A stretch of DNA of 64,000 nt from Burkholderiales bacterium (GCA_017307865.1 JAFKGE010000019.1:62001-126000); one strand, 5' to 3'. Numbered from the stretch's first letter, positions 9,230-20,874 are shown. The notes: generated from the sequence alone by a model not told the origin. A program made the numbers and translations.

Positions 9230-9263
9230 AAAAAGCCGCCGCGGGCAGTGGCCCGGGGCGGCT
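9230..9263 (-). terminator. Intrinsic terminator downstream of acnB
   Basis: On the minus strand AGCCGCC and GGCGGCT form a stem with additional inner GC pairs, followed by TTTTTCG. It is placed 40 bases after the acnB stop. Confidence 0.8.
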
Positions 9264-9303
9264 GAAAACCAAGCGTTTGCCGCAGCAAGCGCTTCGGCGT
9301 CGA

Positions 9304-11907
9304 TCAGGCGGGAACGCCCTTGGCGACCTCGGCGTATTCCTCGATCTGGTCGAAGTTCATGTAGCGGTAGACGCTGGCCTTGTCCGCGTCGATCACGCCC
9401 ATTTCCTTGAGGTATTCCTCACGCGTGGGCAGCTTGCCGATGCGCGAGGCAATGGCGGCGAGCTCGGCCGAGCCCAGGAACACGTTGGTGTTCTTGCCCA
9501 GGCGGTTGGGGAAGTTGCGGGTGGACGTGGAGATCACGGTGGCACCTTCACGCACCTGCGCCTGGTTGCCCATGCACAGCGAGCAGCCGGGCATTTCGGT
9601 GCGCGCGCCTGAAGTTCCGAAGGCAGCGTAGTGGCCTTCCTTGATGAGCTCGTTCTGGTCCATCTTGGTGGGCGGGGCCACCCACAGCTTGACGGGGATG
9701 TCGCGCTGGCCGCCCAGCAGCTTGGCCGCGGCGCGGAAGTGGCCGATGTTGGTCATGCACGAGCCGATGAAGGCCTCGTCGATGGGGGTGCCGGCGACTT
9801 CGGACAGGAACTTGGCGTCGTCCGGGTCGTTGGGGCAGCAGACGATGGGCTCCTTGATCTCGTTCATGTCGATCTCGATCACGGCGGCGTACTCGGCGTC
9901 CTTGTCGGCCTCCAGCAGATCGGGCTTGGCCAGCCAGGCCTCGACCTTCTCGATGCGGCGCGCCAGGGTCTTGGCATCCTGATAGCCGTCGGCGATCATG
10001 TTCTTCATCAGAACGATGTTGGACTGCAGGTATTCCTTGATCGGCTCGGGGTTGAGCTTGATCGTGCAGCCGGCGGCCGAGCGCTCGGCCGAGGCGTCGG
10101 ACAGCTCGAACGCCTGCTCCACCTTCAGATCCGGCAGGCCCTCGATTTCGAGGATCTTGCCCGAGAAGACGTTGATCTTGCCGGCCTTGGCCACGGTCAG
10201 CAGGCCGGCCTTGATGCCGTACAGCGGAATGGCGTGCACCAGGTCGCGCAGGGTCACGCCGGGTTGCAGCGTTCCACGGAAACGCACCAGCACGGATTCG
10301 GGCATGTCCAGCGGCATCACGCCCGTGGCGGCGCCGAAGGCCACCAGGCCAGAGCCTGCGGGGAAGCTGATGCCGATCGGGAAGCGCGTGTGCGAGTCAC
10401 CGCCCGTGCCCACGGTGTCGGGCAGAAGCAGGCGGTTGAGCCAGCTGTGGATCACGCCGTCGCCCGGGCGCAGGGCCACGCCGCCGCGGTTGCTGATGAA
10501 GGCCGGCAGCTCGCGGTGCGTCTTCACGTCCACGGGCTTCGGATACGCGGCGGTGTGGCAGAAGGACTGCATCACCATGTCGGCGGAAAAGCCCAGGCAG
10601 GCCAGGTCTTTCAGCTCGTCGCGCGTCATGGGGCCGGTGGTGTCCTGGCTGCCCACGGTGGTCATCTTGGGCTCGCAGTAGGTGCCGGGGCGAATGCCCT
10701 GGCCTTCGGGCAGGCCACAGGCGCGGCCGACCATCTTCTGCGCCAGGGTGAAGCCGGCCTTGGATTCGGCGGGCGCCTGCGGCAGGCGGAAGGCGGTGGA
10801 GGCGGCCAGGCCCAGGAACTCACGCGCCTTGGCGGTCAGCGCGCGGCCGATGATCAGGTTGATGCGGCCGCCGGCCTGCACTTCGTCCAGCAGCACGTCG
10901 CTCTTGAGCGCGAAGTCGGCTATTTTTGCGCCGGCCTTCTCGATCCTGCCCGCGTAGGGGTAGATGTCGAGCACGTCGCCCATCTCCATCTTGCTCACAT
11001 CGACCTCGATCGGCAGCGAGCCGGAGTCTTCCTGCGTGTTGAAGAAGATGGGGGCGATCTTGCCGCCGAGCGTGACGCCGCCAAAGCGCTTGTTGGGCAC
11101 GAAGGGGATGTCCTGGCCCGTGGCCCAGATGACCGAGTTGGTGGCCGACTTGCGGCTGGAGCCCGTGCCCACCACGTCGCCCACGTAGGCGACGACGTGG
11201 CCCTTTTTCTTCAAGTCCTCGATGAACTGCATGGGGCCGCGCACGCCGTCCTTCTCGGGCTTGAAGGCCGCGTCCGGGCGGGTGTTCTTCAGCATCGCCA
11301 GGTAGTGCATGGGGATGTCGGGGCGCGTGGTGGCGTCGGGCGCGGGCGACAGGTCGTCGGTGTTCGTCTCGCCGGGCACCTTGAACACGGTGACGGTGAT
11401 TTTTTCGTCGACCTTGGGGCGGCTGGTGAACCACTCGGCATCAGCCCAGCTTTGCATCACTTCCTTCGCCTTGGCATTGCCGGCCTTGGCCTTGGTGGCC
11501 ACGTCGTTGAAGAAGTCGAACATCAGCAGCGTCTTCTTCAGCGCCTCGGCGGCCACGCCGGCGACTTCGGTGTCGTCCAGCAGCTCGATCAGCGGGTGCA
11601 CGTTGTAGCCGCCCACCATGGTGCCCAGCAGCTCGGTGGCCTTGGCCTTGGAGATCAGGCCGACCTGGATGTCGCCATGGGCCACGGCGGCCAGGAAGGA
11701 GGCCTTGACCTTGGCGGCATCGTCCACGCCCGGGGGCACGCGGTGGGTCAGCAAGTCCAGCAGGAACTCGGCCTCGCCCCGAGCTTCGGGATTCTGTGGG
11801 TTCTTGATCAGCTCGATCACGTCGGCCACCTGCTTGGCATCCAGGGGCAGGGGCGGGATGCCCAGGGCGGCGCGTTCGGCGGCGTGGGCACGGTAGGCTT
11901 GCAACAT
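9304..11907 (-). CDS. acnB: Aconitate hydratase B (bifunctional with 2-methylisocitrate dehydratase)
   Basis: The 867-residue protein is the AcnB type, with a HEAT-like and swivel domain at the N-terminus and the catalytic domains behind. The Fe-S ligands are visible in [13 protein letters not shown] and [14 protein letters not shown]. It interconverts citrate and isocitrate, and the type also handles 2-methyl-cis-aconitate. The start [16 protein letters not shown] at ATG 11907 is the standard AcnB start, with AGGA 9 bases upstream. It ends in an intrinsic terminator and belongs to the TCA gene block that continues to gltA. Confidence 0.97.
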   Translation of the reverse strand: MLQAYRAHAAERAALGIPPLPLDAKQVADVIELIKNPQNPEARGEAEFLLDLLTHRVPPGVDDAAKVKASFLAAVAHGDIQVGLISKAKATELLGTMVGGYNVHPLIELLDDTEVAGVAAEALKKTLLMFDFFNDVATKAKAGNAKAKEVMQSWADAEWFTSRPKVDEKITVTVFKVPGETNTDDLSPAPDATTRPDIPMHYLAMLKNTRPDAAFKPEKDGVRGPMQFIEDLKKKGHVVAYVGDVVGTGSSRKSATNSVIWATGQDIPFVPNKRFGGVTLGGKIAPIFFNTQEDSGSLPIEVDVSKMEMGDVLDIYPYAGRIEKAGAKIADFALKSDVLLDEVQAGGRINLIIGRALTAKAREFLGLAASTAFRLPQAPAESKAGFTLAQKMVGRACGLPEGQGIRPGTYCEPKMTTVGSQDTTGPMTRDELKDLACLGFSADMVMQSFCHTAAYPKPVDVKTHRELPAFISNRGGVALRPGDGVIHSWLNRLLLPDTVGTGGDSHTRFPIGISFPAGSGLVAFGAATGVMPLDMPESVLVRFRGTLQPGVTLRDLVHAIPLYGIKAGLLTVAKAGKINVFSGKILEIEGLPDLKVEQAFELSDASAERSAAGCTIKLNPEPIKEYLQSNIVLMKNMIADGYQDAKTLARRIEKVEAWLAKPDLLEADKDAEYAAVIEIDMNEIKEPIVCCPNDPDDAKFLSEVAGTPIDEAFIGSCMTNIGHFRAAAKLLGGQRDIPVKLWVAPPTKMDQNELIKEGHYAAFGTSGARTEMPGCSLCMGNQAQVREGATVISTSTRNFPNRLGKNTNVFLGSAELAAIASRIGKLPTREEYLKEMGVIDADKASVYRYMNFDQIEEYAEVAKGVPA

Positions 11908-11983
11908 GAGTGGATCCTGAAAAAAGGCAAACGAGAGCAGCGTCCCGCCACAGTTAGCGGGAACGGTACCGGGGAAAAAATCG

Positions 11984-12556
11984 TCAGGGCTTGGGCGCGT
12001 CGAACAGCGCGGGCTGGGGATGCGACTCGAGTTGCGCCGCGACGGCCTGCTGGGCCGGCGACACGCAAGCATCGGCCACGCGCTGGCCCAGCTTCTGGTT
12101 CATCAGCATCGACTTGTTGCCCAGTTGCAGCCACAGGGCGCCGGCGCGGTTGTCTTCCATGCGCACGGCGCCGGTGCGGCTCTCGACCGGGTGCATGTAG
12201 TAGCGCTGCTTGCCCGAGCTGACATAGAAGAAACCGGGGTTCTTCTCGTCCGCCGTCACGGTCACGTGGGCGCCCAGTTCACAGGGGATGGTGCCGGTCT
12301 GGATGGTCTTGGCGATCGCCAGCTCGCCATCGGTCAGGCGCGAGCTCAGCGACTCGACGGGCGTATTCGTCTCGACCGCCTTGGCGGTCTTGGCCGGCAC
12401 GCCCTTCTTGGTGACGGTCTTCTTGGCGTGTGCCTTTTTCGCTGGCGCCTTGTGGGTGGCAGCCGGCTTCTTGGACGCCGTGGGCGTCTGCGCCTGGACA
12501 GCGCCGACCGACAGGCCCAGGGCGGCGGCAACGAATGCAAGGGCGGGGAGTTTCAT
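11984..12556 (-). CDS. Exported protein with a lysine/alanine-rich, histone-H1-like segment
   Basis: A 190-residue protein of unknown function. Residues 1-22 form a clear signal peptide ([17 protein letters not shown], then AVQAQ). Residues 24-55 are extremely rich in Lys, Ala, Thr and Pro in H1-tail fashion. The rest (about 60-190) is a compact domain with [18 protein letters not shown]. Two cysteines (in TIPCELG and ADACVSP) could form a disulfide in the periplasm. ATG 12556 starts the signal peptide. It is co-directional with acnB and the citE-like gene, and may be part of the same transcript. Confidence 0.7.
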   Translation of the reverse strand: MKLPALAFVAAALGLSVGAVQAQTPTASKKPAATHKAPAKKAHAKKTVTKKGVPAKTAKAVETNTPVESLSSRLTDGELAIAKTIQTGTIPCELGAHVTVTADEKNPGFFYVSSGKQRYYMHPVESRTGAVRMEDNRAGALWLQLGNKSMLMNQKLGQRVADACVSPAQQAVAAQLESHPQPALFDAPKP

Positions 12557-12610
12557 GCGGTGGTCGCTCTTGAAAGGATGGGAAATGGGGATCATGGCAC
12601 GCAGGCGGTG

Positions 12611-13588
12611 TCAGAACCATGCGGCCGCTTGGGCGGGCAGGGTGCGTCCGGTCGCGTGCGCCCGTTGCAAGACCTGCCAAAACAGGCGATAGCTGGCCCG
12701 GTCGTGCAGCACGCCGCCGTGGTTGATGGGCGCCCAGTCGGCCTGGGCGGCCGCCAGCAGGATGGCGCTGGCCTGATCGATCTGCCGCTCGTCGGGTGCA
12801 AAGGCCTCGACGATGGGGCGGATCTGGTTGGGGTGGATGCTCCACATGCGCGTGTAGCCCAGCTCGCGCGCCGCCCGTTGCGCGGCGCGGCGCAGCGCCG
12901 CGGTGTCGTTGAACTCGGTGACCACGCCGTGCGAGGGCACCTTGCCCGATGCGTGGGCGGCCGAGGCGATTTCGAGCTTGGCGCGCAGCACCAGGGGATG
13001 CTTGAACTGCCCCTCGATGCCCATGCCGTCGGCGGGAATGGCGCCGGCGTGGGCTGACACGAAATCCATCAGACCGAAGCTGAGCGACTGCACGCGCGGA
13101 TGCGCCGCGATGTCGAACGCGCGATGCACGGCCGCGGGCGATTCGATCAGTGCGTGCAGCGGCAGGCCGGGCGCGAAGTGGCGCAGCAGCGTGCGCTCGG
13201 CGTGCGCGACGTCGTCCACCGACTCCACCTTGGGGATCATGACGTGGCGCAGGCGATGGCCCGCCTGACCGGCGATCTGGGCCATGTCGGCCTCGAAGGC
13301 GGGGTGATCCACCGGATGCACCCGCACGCCCACGCGGGCTTCGGGCGCGGCCGCCAGCGCCAACTCGCTCACCAGCCGGGCGTGCGCGGCTTCGCCGCCC
13401 ACGGGCGCGCCGTCCTCGCAGTCCAGCGTCACGTCGAACACGCAGGTGCCGAACTCGGCCGTCATCTCGGCCTGCAGTTGCAGGCTCTTGCGCATGCGCG
13501 ACTCGACGCCGCTGTAGTGGTCGCACACCGGCAGCGCCACGGCGCCCGCCTGCGCGGTGCTGAGGACGTCACGGGGATGAGCGGGCAT
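12611..13588 (-). CDS. HpcH/HpaI aldolase / citrate lyase beta-like CoA-ester lyase
   Basis: A 325-residue CitE-superfamily protein. Family positions are visible in [17 protein letters not shown] (metal-binding Asp/Glu), [20 protein letters not shown] and MWSIHPNQI. Members cleave malyl-CoA, citramalyl-CoA or citryl-CoA with magnesium. No citrate lyase alpha or gamma subunit is nearby, so a stand-alone malyl-/citramalyl-CoA lyase is more likely than citrate lyase. It is located 31 bases downstream of mdh, in the same direction. Confidence 0.8.
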   Translation of the reverse strand: MPAHPRDVLSTAQAGAVALPVCDHYSGVESRMRKSLQLQAEMTAEFGTCVFDVTLDCEDGAPVGGEAAHARLVSELALAAAPEARVGVRVHPVDHPAFEADMAQIAGQAGHRLRHVMIPKVESVDDVAHAERTLLRHFAPGLPLHALIESPAAVHRAFDIAAHPRVQSLSFGLMDFVSAHAGAIPADGMGIEGQFKHPLVLRAKLEIASAAHASGKVPSHGVVTEFNDTAALRRAAQRAARELGYTRMWSIHPNQIRPIVEAFAPDERQIDQASAILLAAAQADWAPINHGGVLHDRASYRLFWQVLQRAHATGRTLPAQAAAWF

Positions 13589-13619
13589 GATGGCCTTGGC
13601 GTGAGCAGCTGGGTTCGAC

Positions 13620-14606
<987 letters not shown>

Positions 14607-14734
14607 GGAAGGTTCTCCAGACGGTTGCGATGAAAAAATTCTTGCTCGGTCAGCGCCCACGACGGCACTCGGGCCATTGAAATGCGCGATCCAGACAACC
14701 CACAAGTGTAGCGGTGAACGGGCCTCAAGGTCAA

Positions 14735-14763
14735 TTGATCTTATGTCTTATATAAGATATGAT
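14735..14763 (+). promoter_or_regulatory. gntR promoter with overlapping palindromic operator
   Basis: TTGATC and TATGAT are separated by exactly 17 bases and read toward gntR. The end of the spacer, abutting the -10 box, is the perfect palindrome TCTTATATAAGA (14746-14757). GntR/HutC regulators bind short AT-rich palindromes of this kind, so this is a good candidate for the autoregulatory operator. It lies 140 bases from the mdh start and may also affect mdh. Confidence 0.6.
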
Positions 14764-14810
14764 TCTTGCGATCTCACACGGGCGTCGGCATGCCTGTTTA
14801 CGGTGTCACC

Positions 14811-15617
14811 ATGGCCACATCCTCCCATTCCTTCATGCCTGCGGACAGCGATGCGCACGACCCGCCGGGATTGGTGGCGGCGACTGGAGCGGCGCCCGCG
14901 TTCAGCCCGCTGTACCAGCAGATCAAGGCCCTGATCCTGAACGGGCTGCAGCAGGGCGAGTGGAAGCCGGGCGAGGTGATTCCCAGCGAGTTCGAACTGG
15001 CGGCGCGCTACAAGGTCAGCCAAGGCACGGTGCGCAAGGCGATCGACGAGTTGGCCGCCGGGCATCTGCTGGTGCGCCGCCAGGGGCGCGGCACTTTCGT
15101 GGCCACGCACGCCGAGCAGCAGGTGCAGTACCGCTTTCTGCGCCTGCACCCGGACCAGGGCGCGGCCGACGGCGAAGGGCCGGCGCAGCGCGACTTCGTC
15201 GACTGCCGGCGTGGCCGCGCGCCGGCGGACGTGGCGCGTGCCCTGGGCCTGCGCACGGGCGATCCGGTGTTGCAGTCGCGCCGGCTGCTGCGTTTCGGCG
15301 GCGTGCCCACGATCCTGGAAGACCTGTGGCTGCCCGGCGGGCCGTTCAAGGGCCTGACGGCCGAGCGCTTGATGGACTATCACGGCCCCATGTATGCGCT
15401 GTTCGAGTCCGAGTTCGGCGTGCGCATGGTGCGTGCCGACGAAAAAATCCGCGCCGTGGCACCCGACGCCGCCCAGGCACGGCTGCTGCAGGTGCCGCAG
15501 GCAACGCCCTTGCTGAGCGTCGAGCGCATCGCCTACACCTACAACGACGTGCCAATGGAACTGCGCCGCGGCCTGTATCGCACCGACACCCATCACTATC
15601 GCAACCAGCTCAACTGA
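14811..15617 (+). CDS. GntR/HutC-family transcriptional regulator
   Basis: A 268-residue regulator with a GntR winged helix (SPLYQQIKALILNGL to GRGTFVATH, about residues 33-105) and a C-terminal UTRA effector-binding domain ending YRTDTHHYRNQLN. It divides mdh from sdhCDAB and points toward sdh, so it probably controls these TCA genes in response to a small-molecule ligand; that is inference from position. ATG 14811 is taken as the start; ATG 14790 is also possible and neither has a strong ribosome site. A palindrome in its promoter is a likely self-binding site. Confidence 0.88.
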   Translation: MATSSHSFMPADSDAHDPPGLVAATGAAPAFSPLYQQIKALILNGLQQGEWKPGEVIPSEFELAARYKVSQGTVRKAIDELAAGHLLVRRQGRGTFVATHAEQQVQYRFLRLHPDQGAADGEGPAQRDFVDCRRGRAPADVARALGLRTGDPVLQSRRLLRFGGVPTILEDLWLPGGPFKGLTAERLMDYHGPMYALFESEFGVRMVRADEKIRAVAPDAAQARLLQVPQATPLLSVERIAYTYNDVPMELRRGLYRTDTHHYRNQLN

Positions 15618-15760
15618 GCCGGAGGCGGGCCGGTGTTCGGCGGGCATCGCGACACGCCAGAGACAGCAGGCCGCGATGTGGTTTGCTGCGTTGCAATAGA
15701 ATTTGCGCACCTCATCGCCAGAAATTACAAGGCAGTTACACCATCGCACGAGGGCACCCC

Positions 15761-16192
15761 ATGAGTGAAGTCTCCAAGCCGCGGCCGCAGTACCGCAACC
15801 TCAACCTCTTCCACGACATCCGCACCTACCGCCTGCCCTTGGCGGGCTGGGTGTCGATCCTGCACCGCGCCAGCGGCGCGCTGATGTTCGTGTTGTTGCC
15901 GTTTCTCATCTGGCTGTTCGACAAGTCGATTTCATCCGAAATCTCGTTCGGCGAACTCGGCGCGGCCTTCACGGCGGGCTTGTGGATTTTTCCGGGCTGG
16001 TTCATCAAGCTGGTGGTGTTGGCCCTGATCTGGGCCTACCTGCATCACCTGCTGGCCGGCGTGCGCCACCTGTACCTCGACGTCTCGCATCGCACCACCA
16101 AGGAATTCGGCCGCCATTCCGCTGCCTGGGTGCTGGTCGTGAGCATCGCGTTGACGCTGATCCTGGGCGCCAAGCTGTTTGGTTTGTACTGA
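15761..16192 (+). CDS. sdhC: Succinate dehydrogenase cytochrome b556 subunit
   Basis: Membrane anchor of complex II, 143 residues with three predicted transmembrane helices. The quinone/heme region is recognisable in SILHRASGALMF and in HHLLAGVRHLYLD, the latter carrying the heme-ligand histidine. Start ATG 15761 follows CGAGGGCA. It is the first gene of sdhCDAB, 143 bases after gntR. Confidence 0.96.
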   Translation: MSEVSKPRPQYRNLNLFHDIRTYRLPLAGWVSILHRASGALMFVLLPFLIWLFDKSISSEISFGELGAAFTAGLWIFPGWFIKLVVLALIWAYLHHLLAGVRHLYLDVSHRTTKEFGRHSAAWVLVVSIALTLILGAKLFGLY

Positions 16193-16214
16193 TTCGAAAG
16201 CGAGGAGCGCAACA

Positions 16215-16580
16215 ATGTCTGCAACCTATGGCTACAAGCGCACCGTGGTGGGCGCGCACTACGGCTGGCGCGACTTTCTGGTGCAGCGCATCAGTGCCGC
16301 CCTGATGGCGGTCTTCACCCTGGTGGTGCTGCTGCAAGTGCTGTTCACCAAGGGGCCGATCGGCTACGACACCTGGTCCGCCATCTTTGCCGCGCAGTGG
16401 ATGAAGGCGCTCACCTTCGCGGTGATCGTGGCCTTGCTGTGGCACGCCTGGATCGGCATGTGCAGCATCTGGTATGACTACGGCAAGCCGGCCGGGCTGC
16501 GCCTGCTGCTGCAGGCGCTCACCGTGATCTGGCTGGTGGCTTGCGGGGGCTGGGCCGTGCAGGTGCTCTGGCGTCTGTAA
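16215..16580 (+). CDS. sdhD: Succinate dehydrogenase hydrophobic membrane anchor subunit
   Basis: The 121-residue second anchor of complex II, with three membrane helices and the conserved WHAWIGMCSIWYDYGK segment containing the quinone-site residues. GAGGAG precedes ATG 16215 by 8 bases. The gene starts 22 bases after sdhC. Confidence 0.96.
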   Translation: MSATYGYKRTVVGAHYGWRDFLVQRISAALMAVFTLVVLLQVLFTKGPIGYDTWSAIFAAQWMKALTFAVIVALLWHAWIGMCSIWYDYGKPAGLRLLLQALTVIWLVACGGWAVQVLWRL

Positions 16581-16636
16581 GGCGCCGCGCGCACACCACC
16601 ACAAGCCCATCCCAAGAATTCATCCAATCAACGACC

Positions 16637-18445
16637 ATGAGTTACACCAAGGAAAACACTGCCGTTCGCAAGTTCGACGTCGTCATCGTCGGGGCGGGCG
16701 GCTCGGGCATGCGCGCCTCGCTGCAACTGGCGCGCGCCGGCCTGAACGTCGCCGTCCTCTCCAAGGTCTTTCCCACGCGCTCGCACACCGTGGCCGCGCA
16801 GGGCGGCATCGGCGCCTCGCTGGGCAACATGAGCGAGGACAACTGGCACTTTCACTTCTACGACACCGTCAAGGGCGGCGACTGGCTGGGCGACCAGGAC
16901 GTGATCGAGTTCATGTGCCGCGAGGCCCCGCACGTGGTGTATGACCTCGAGCACATGGGCATGCCCTTCGACCGCAACGCCGACGGCACCATCTACCAGC
17001 GCCCGTTCGGCGGCCACACCGCCAACTATGGCGAAAAACCCGTGCAGCGCGCCTGCGCGGCGGCCGACCGCACCGGCCACGCCATGCTGCACACGCTGTA
17101 CCAGCAGAACGTGGCGTCCAACACCACTTTCTTTGTCGAGTGGATGGCGCTGGACCTGATTCGCGACGCCGACGGCGACGTGGTGGGCGTGACCGCACTT
17201 GAAATGGAAACCGGCGATGTCTACGCGCTGCACGCCAAGGCGGTGATGCTGGCCACCGGCGGCGCCGGGCGCATCTTTGCCGCCAGCACCAATGCCTACA
17301 TCAACACCGGCGACGGCCTGGGCATGGCCGCGCGCGCCGGCATCCCGCTGCAGGACATGGAGTTCTGGCAGTTCCACCCCACCGGCGTGGCGGGGGCCGG
17401 CGTGCTGCTGACCGAAGGTTGCCGCGGCGAGGGCGCCATCCTGATCAACAGCGAGGGCGAGCGCTTCATGGAGCGCTACGCGCCGACCCTGAAGGACCTG
17501 GCGCCGCGCGACTTCGTCTCGCGCTCGATGGACCAGGAAATCAAAGAGGGGCGCGGCTGCGGCCCCAACAAGGACTACATCCTGCTCAAGCTCGACCACC
17601 TGGGCGCCGACACCATCCACAAGCGCCTGCCCTCGGTGTACGAGATCGGCCACAACTTCGCCAACGTCGACATCACCAAGGAGCCCATTCCGGTCGTGCC
17701 CACCATCCACTACCAGATGGGCGGCATTCCCACCAACATCCACGGCCAAGTCGTGGTGCAGGCCGGTGGCGACGACAACCACGTGGTCAACGGGCTGTAC
17801 GCGGTGGGCGAGTGCTCCTGCGTGAGCGTGCACGGCGCCAACCGCCTGGGCACCAACTCGCTGCTGGACCTGCTGGTGTTCGGCAAGGCCGCGGGCGATC
17901 ACATCGTCGAATTCAACAAGCACACGCCGCACCACAAGCCGCTGCCGGCCGATGCGCTGGACTTGACCCTGGCGCGCCTGAACCGGCTGGAAGAGGCCAG
18001 TGACGGCGAATACGCGCAAACCATCGCCAACGACATCCGCAGCACCATGCAGTCGCACGCCGGCGTGTTCCGCACCCAGGCCACCATGGACGAGGGCGTG
18101 GTCAAGGTGGCCGAGTTGCGCGAGCGCGTGAACAAGGTGGGCTTGAAGGACCACTCCAAGATTTTCAACACGGCGCGCGTCGAGGCCCTGGAAGTGGAGA
18201 ACCTGATCGAGGTGGCACAGGCCACCATGGTGTCGGCCGCCGCCCGCAAGGAGTGCCGCGGCGCCCACACCGTGGAAGACTACGAGCACCCGGCCGACCA
18301 CCCCACGGCACCGCTGGGGCGCGACGATGTCAACTGGCTCAAGCACACGCTGTGGCATTCGCAGACCAACAGCCTGAGCTACAAGCCGGTGCGGCTCAAG
18401 CCGCTTTCCGTCGAGACCATTCCGCCCAAGGTTCGCACGTTCTGA
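16637..18445 (+). CDS. sdhA: Succinate dehydrogenase flavoprotein subunit
   Basis: The 602-residue catalytic subunit oxidises succinate to fumarate. It shows the FAD-binding motif VIVGAGGSGMRASLQLA, the flavinylation histidine in RSHTVAAQGG, and active-site regions such as HPTGVAGAGVLLTEGCRGEG. Start ATG 16637, 56 bases after sdhD. Confidence 0.98.
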   Translation: MSYTKENTAVRKFDVVIVGAGGSGMRASLQLARAGLNVAVLSKVFPTRSHTVAAQGGIGASLGNMSEDNWHFHFYDTVKGGDWLGDQDVIEFMCREAPHVVYDLEHMGMPFDRNADGTIYQRPFGGHTANYGEKPVQRACAAADRTGHAMLHTLYQQNVASNTTFFVEWMALDLIRDADGDVVGVTALEMETGDVYALHAKAVMLATGGAGRIFAASTNAYINTGDGLGMAARAGIPLQDMEFWQFHPTGVAGAGVLLTEGCRGEGAILINSEGERFMERYAPTLKDLAPRDFVSRSMDQEIKEGRGCGPNKDYILLKLDHLGADTIHKRLPSVYEIGHNFANVDITKEPIPVVPTIHYQMGGIPTNIHGQVVVQAGGDDNHVVNGLYAVGECSCVSVHGANRLGTNSLLDLLVFGKAAGDHIVEFNKHTPHHKPLPADALDLTLARLNRLEEASDGEYAQTIANDIRSTMQSHAGVFRTQATMDEGVVKVAELRERVNKVGLKDHSKIFNTARVEALEVENLIEVAQATMVSAAARKECRGAHTVEDYEHPADHPTAPLGRDDVNWLKHTLWHSQTNSLSYKPVRLKPLSVETIPPKVRTF

Positions 18446-18473
18446 TCGCCCGGGTTTGAAGGACCACCACACC

Positions 18474-19178
18474 ATGCAAAAGCGCACTTTCCAGATCTAC
18501 CGCTACGACCCGGACAAGGACGAGAAGCCCTACATGCAGACCATCGAGCTGGAGCTCGAAGGCCACGAACGCATGCTGCTGGACGCCCTGATCAAGCTCA
18601 AGGCGCAAGATCCGACCATCGCCTTTCGCCGCTCCTGCCGCGAGGGCGTGTGCGGCTCGGATGCCATGAACATCAATGGCAAGAACGGCCTGGCCTGCCT
18701 GACCAACCTGCGCACGCTGAAAGACCCGATCGTGCTCAAGCCGCTGCCCGGCCTGCCGGTGGTGCGTGACCTGTTCGTCGACATGACGGACTTCTTCAAG
18801 CAGTACCACTCGATCAAGCCCTACCTGATCAACCACACCCAGCCGCCCGAGACCGAGCGCCTGCAGTCGCCCGAGGAGCGCGAAGAGCTCAACGGCCTGT
18901 ACGAGTGCATCCTGTGCGCCTGCTGCTCGACCGCGTGCCCCAGCTTCTGGTGGAATCCGGACAAGTTCGTGGGCCCGGCCGGCCTGCTGCAGGCCTATCG
19001 CTTCATTGCCGACAGCCGCGACGAGGCCACGGGCGAACGCCTGGACAATCTGGACGACCCGTATCGCCTGTTCCGCTGCCACACCATCATGAACTGCGTC
19101 GATGTCTGCCCCAAGGGCCTCAAGCCCGCGGCCGCCATCAGCAAGATCAAGGAGCTGATGGTGCGTCGCGCCATTTGA
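18474..19178 (+). CDS. sdhB: Succinate dehydrogenase iron-sulfur subunit
   Basis: The 234-residue electron-transfer subunit. The [2Fe-2S] ligands are in CREGVCGSDAMNING, and the [4Fe-4S]/[3Fe-4S] ligands in CILCACCSTACPSFW and CVDVCPKG. ATG 18474 (MQKRTFQIYRYDP) is the family start; an upstream ATG at 18456 is less likely. It lies in the sdh operon and is followed by sdhE. Confidence 0.98.
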   Translation: MQKRTFQIYRYDPDKDEKPYMQTIELELEGHERMLLDALIKLKAQDPTIAFRRSCREGVCGSDAMNINGKNGLACLTNLRTLKDPIVLKPLPGLPVVRDLFVDMTDFFKQYHSIKPYLINHTQPPETERLQSPEEREELNGLYECILCACCSTACPSFWWNPDKFVGPAGLLQAYRFIADSRDEATGERLDNLDDPYRLFRCHTIMNCVDVCPKGLKPAAAISKIKELMVRRAI

Positions 19179-19203
19179 GCGGATACTGCCGCCACCGACT
19201 CGC

Positions 19204-19467
19204 ATGCTGGACGAACGGATCGACGAGCGCCGCCTGAGCAAGCTCAAATGGCGCTGCCGCCGCGGGCTGCTTGAAAACGACCTGCTGATCGAGCGCTTCT
19301 TCGTCCGCCATGAGGCCGATTTGACGGTGCGCCAGGCCGATGCCATCGGGCGCCTGATGGATCTGGCCGACAACGACTTGCTGGACCTGCTGCTGCGGCG
19401 CACCGAGCCCACGGGCGATCTGGATGCACCCGATGTGCGACAGGTTCTTGAACTGATGCGGGCCTGA
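19204..19467 (+). CDS. sdhE: FAD assembly factor SdhE
   Basis: An 87-residue protein of the SdhE/SDHAF2/YgfY family, which promotes covalent FAD attachment to SdhA. The defining RGxxE motif is present as [10 protein letters not shown]. It is placed 25 bases after sdhB and before gltA, a frequent arrangement in beta-proteobacteria. Confidence 0.93.
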   Translation: MLDERIDERRLSKLKWRCRRGLLENDLLIERFFVRHEADLTVRQADAIGRLMDLADNDLLDLLLRRTEPTGDLDAPDVRQVLELMRA

Positions 19468-19516
19468 TCCCGACCGCTCGCATCGCCCACGCCAATTCAA
19501 ACTGAGGAAATTCGCC

Positions 19517-20812
19517 ATGAACATCTCCGACACCAAAGCCACCCTGTCGTTTTCCAATGGCAGCCCCGATGTCGCGCTGCCGGTGTATTCGGGTTCGATC
19601 GGTCCGGACGTCATCGACATCCGCAAGCTGTACGCCCAGACCGGCATGTTCACCTACGATCCGGGCTTCATGTCGACGGCCTCCTGCCAGTCGACCATCA
19701 CCTACATCGACGGTGACAAGGGCGAGTTGCTGTACCGCGGCTACCCGATCGAGCAGATCGCCACCAAGTGCGACTACCTGGACACCTGCTACCTGCTGCT
19801 GAATGGCGAACTGCCCACGGATACCCAGCGCGGCGCCTTCCACAAGCTGGTGATCAACCACACCATGGTGCACGAGCAGATGCAGTTTTTCCTGCGTGGT
19901 TTCCGCCGCGACGCGCACCCCATGGCCGTGCTGACCGGCCTGGTGGGCGCGCTGTCGGCCTTCTATCACGACAGCACCGACATCAACAACCCCGAGCACC
20001 GCGACATCTCGGCGATCCGCCTGATCGCCAAGATGCCCACCCTGGTGGCCATGGCCTACAAGTACGGCATGGGCCAGCCCTTCATGTATCCGCGCAACGA
20101 CCTGTCCTACGCCGGCAACTTCCTGCGCATGATGTTCGGCACGCCGTGCGAGGACTACAAGGTCAGCCCGGTGCTGGAAAGGGCGCTCGACCGCATCTTC
20201 ATCCTGCACGCCGACCACGAGCAGAACGCCTCCACCTCGACGGTGCGCCTGTGCGGCAGTTCGGGCACCAACCCGTTCGCCGCCATTGCCGCCGGCGTGG
20301 CCTGCCTGTGGGGGCCCGCGCACGGCGGCGCCAACGAGGCTGCCCTGAACATGCTGGAAGGCATCCAGCGCGAGGGCGGCGTGGCCAAGATCGGCGAGTT
20401 CGTGGCCAAGGTCAAGGACAAGAACAGCACCGTCAAGCTGATGGGCTTTGGCCACCGCGTGTACAAGAACTACGACCCGCGCGCCAAGCTGATGCAGCAG
20501 ACCTGCAACGAGGTGCTGGACGAGCTGGGCCTGCACAACGACCCGCTGTTCGCGCTGGCCAAGGCGCTGGAGAAAATCGCGCTGGAAGACGACTACTTCG
20601 TGCAGCGCAAGCTGTATCCCAACGTCGACTTCTACTCGGGCATCGTGCAGCGCGCCATCGGCATTCCGGTCAAGCTGTTCACCGGCATCTTCGCGCTGGC
20701 CCGCACCGTGGGCTGGATCGCCCAGCTCAACGAGATGATCGGCGATCCGGAGTACAAGATCGGCCGTCCGCGCCAGCTCTACACCGGCTCCGTGCGCCGC
20801 GACGTGCCCTGA
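19517..20812 (+). CDS. gltA: Citrate synthase
   Basis: The 431-residue type II (hexameric, NADH-sensitive type) enzyme condenses acetyl-CoA with oxaloacetate. The catalytic residues are visible in [15 protein letters not shown] and [22 protein letters not shown] lies 7 bases before ATG 19517. It is last in the sdh transcript and is followed by an intrinsic terminator. Confidence 0.98.
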   Translation: MNISDTKATLSFSNGSPDVALPVYSGSIGPDVIDIRKLYAQTGMFTYDPGFMSTASCQSTITYIDGDKGELLYRGYPIEQIATKCDYLDTCYLLLNGELPTDTQRGAFHKLVINHTMVHEQMQFFLRGFRRDAHPMAVLTGLVGALSAFYHDSTDINNPEHRDISAIRLIAKMPTLVAMAYKYGMGQPFMYPRNDLSYAGNFLRMMFGTPCEDYKVSPVLERALDRIFILHADHEQNASTSTVRLCGSSGTNPFAAIAAGVACLWGPAHGGANEAALNMLEGIQREGGVAKIGEFVAKVKDKNSTVKLMGFGHRVYKNYDPRAKLMQQTCNEVLDELGLHNDPLFALAKALEKIALEDDYFVQRKLYPNVDFYSGIVQRAIGIPVKLFTGIFALARTVGWIAQLNEMIGDPEYKIGRPRQLYTGSVRRDVP

Positions 20813-20842
20813 TCCGGGGCCGGCGGCTCGGCGCCGTTGACC

Positions 20843-20874
20843 AAAAAAATGAGCCACCGCGAGGTGGCTCTTTT
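20843..20874. terminator. Terminator after gltA
   Basis: GAGCCACC-gcga-GGTGGCTC forms an 8-bp hairpin followed by TTTT, and is preceded by seven A residues. It can therefore stop transcription from both gltA and the opposing DUF4124 gene. Confidence 0.9.

Noticed and set aside
9099-9272. N-terminal extension of the SpeD-SpeE frame to ATG 9272
   Set aside because: The extra 58 codons carry no family similarity and a strong ribosome site precedes GTG 9098.
11940-11964. Small inverted repeat between acnB and the exported-protein gene (TCCCGC...GCGGGA)
   Set aside because: No T-run on either strand and only a 6-bp stem; not strong enough to call a terminator.
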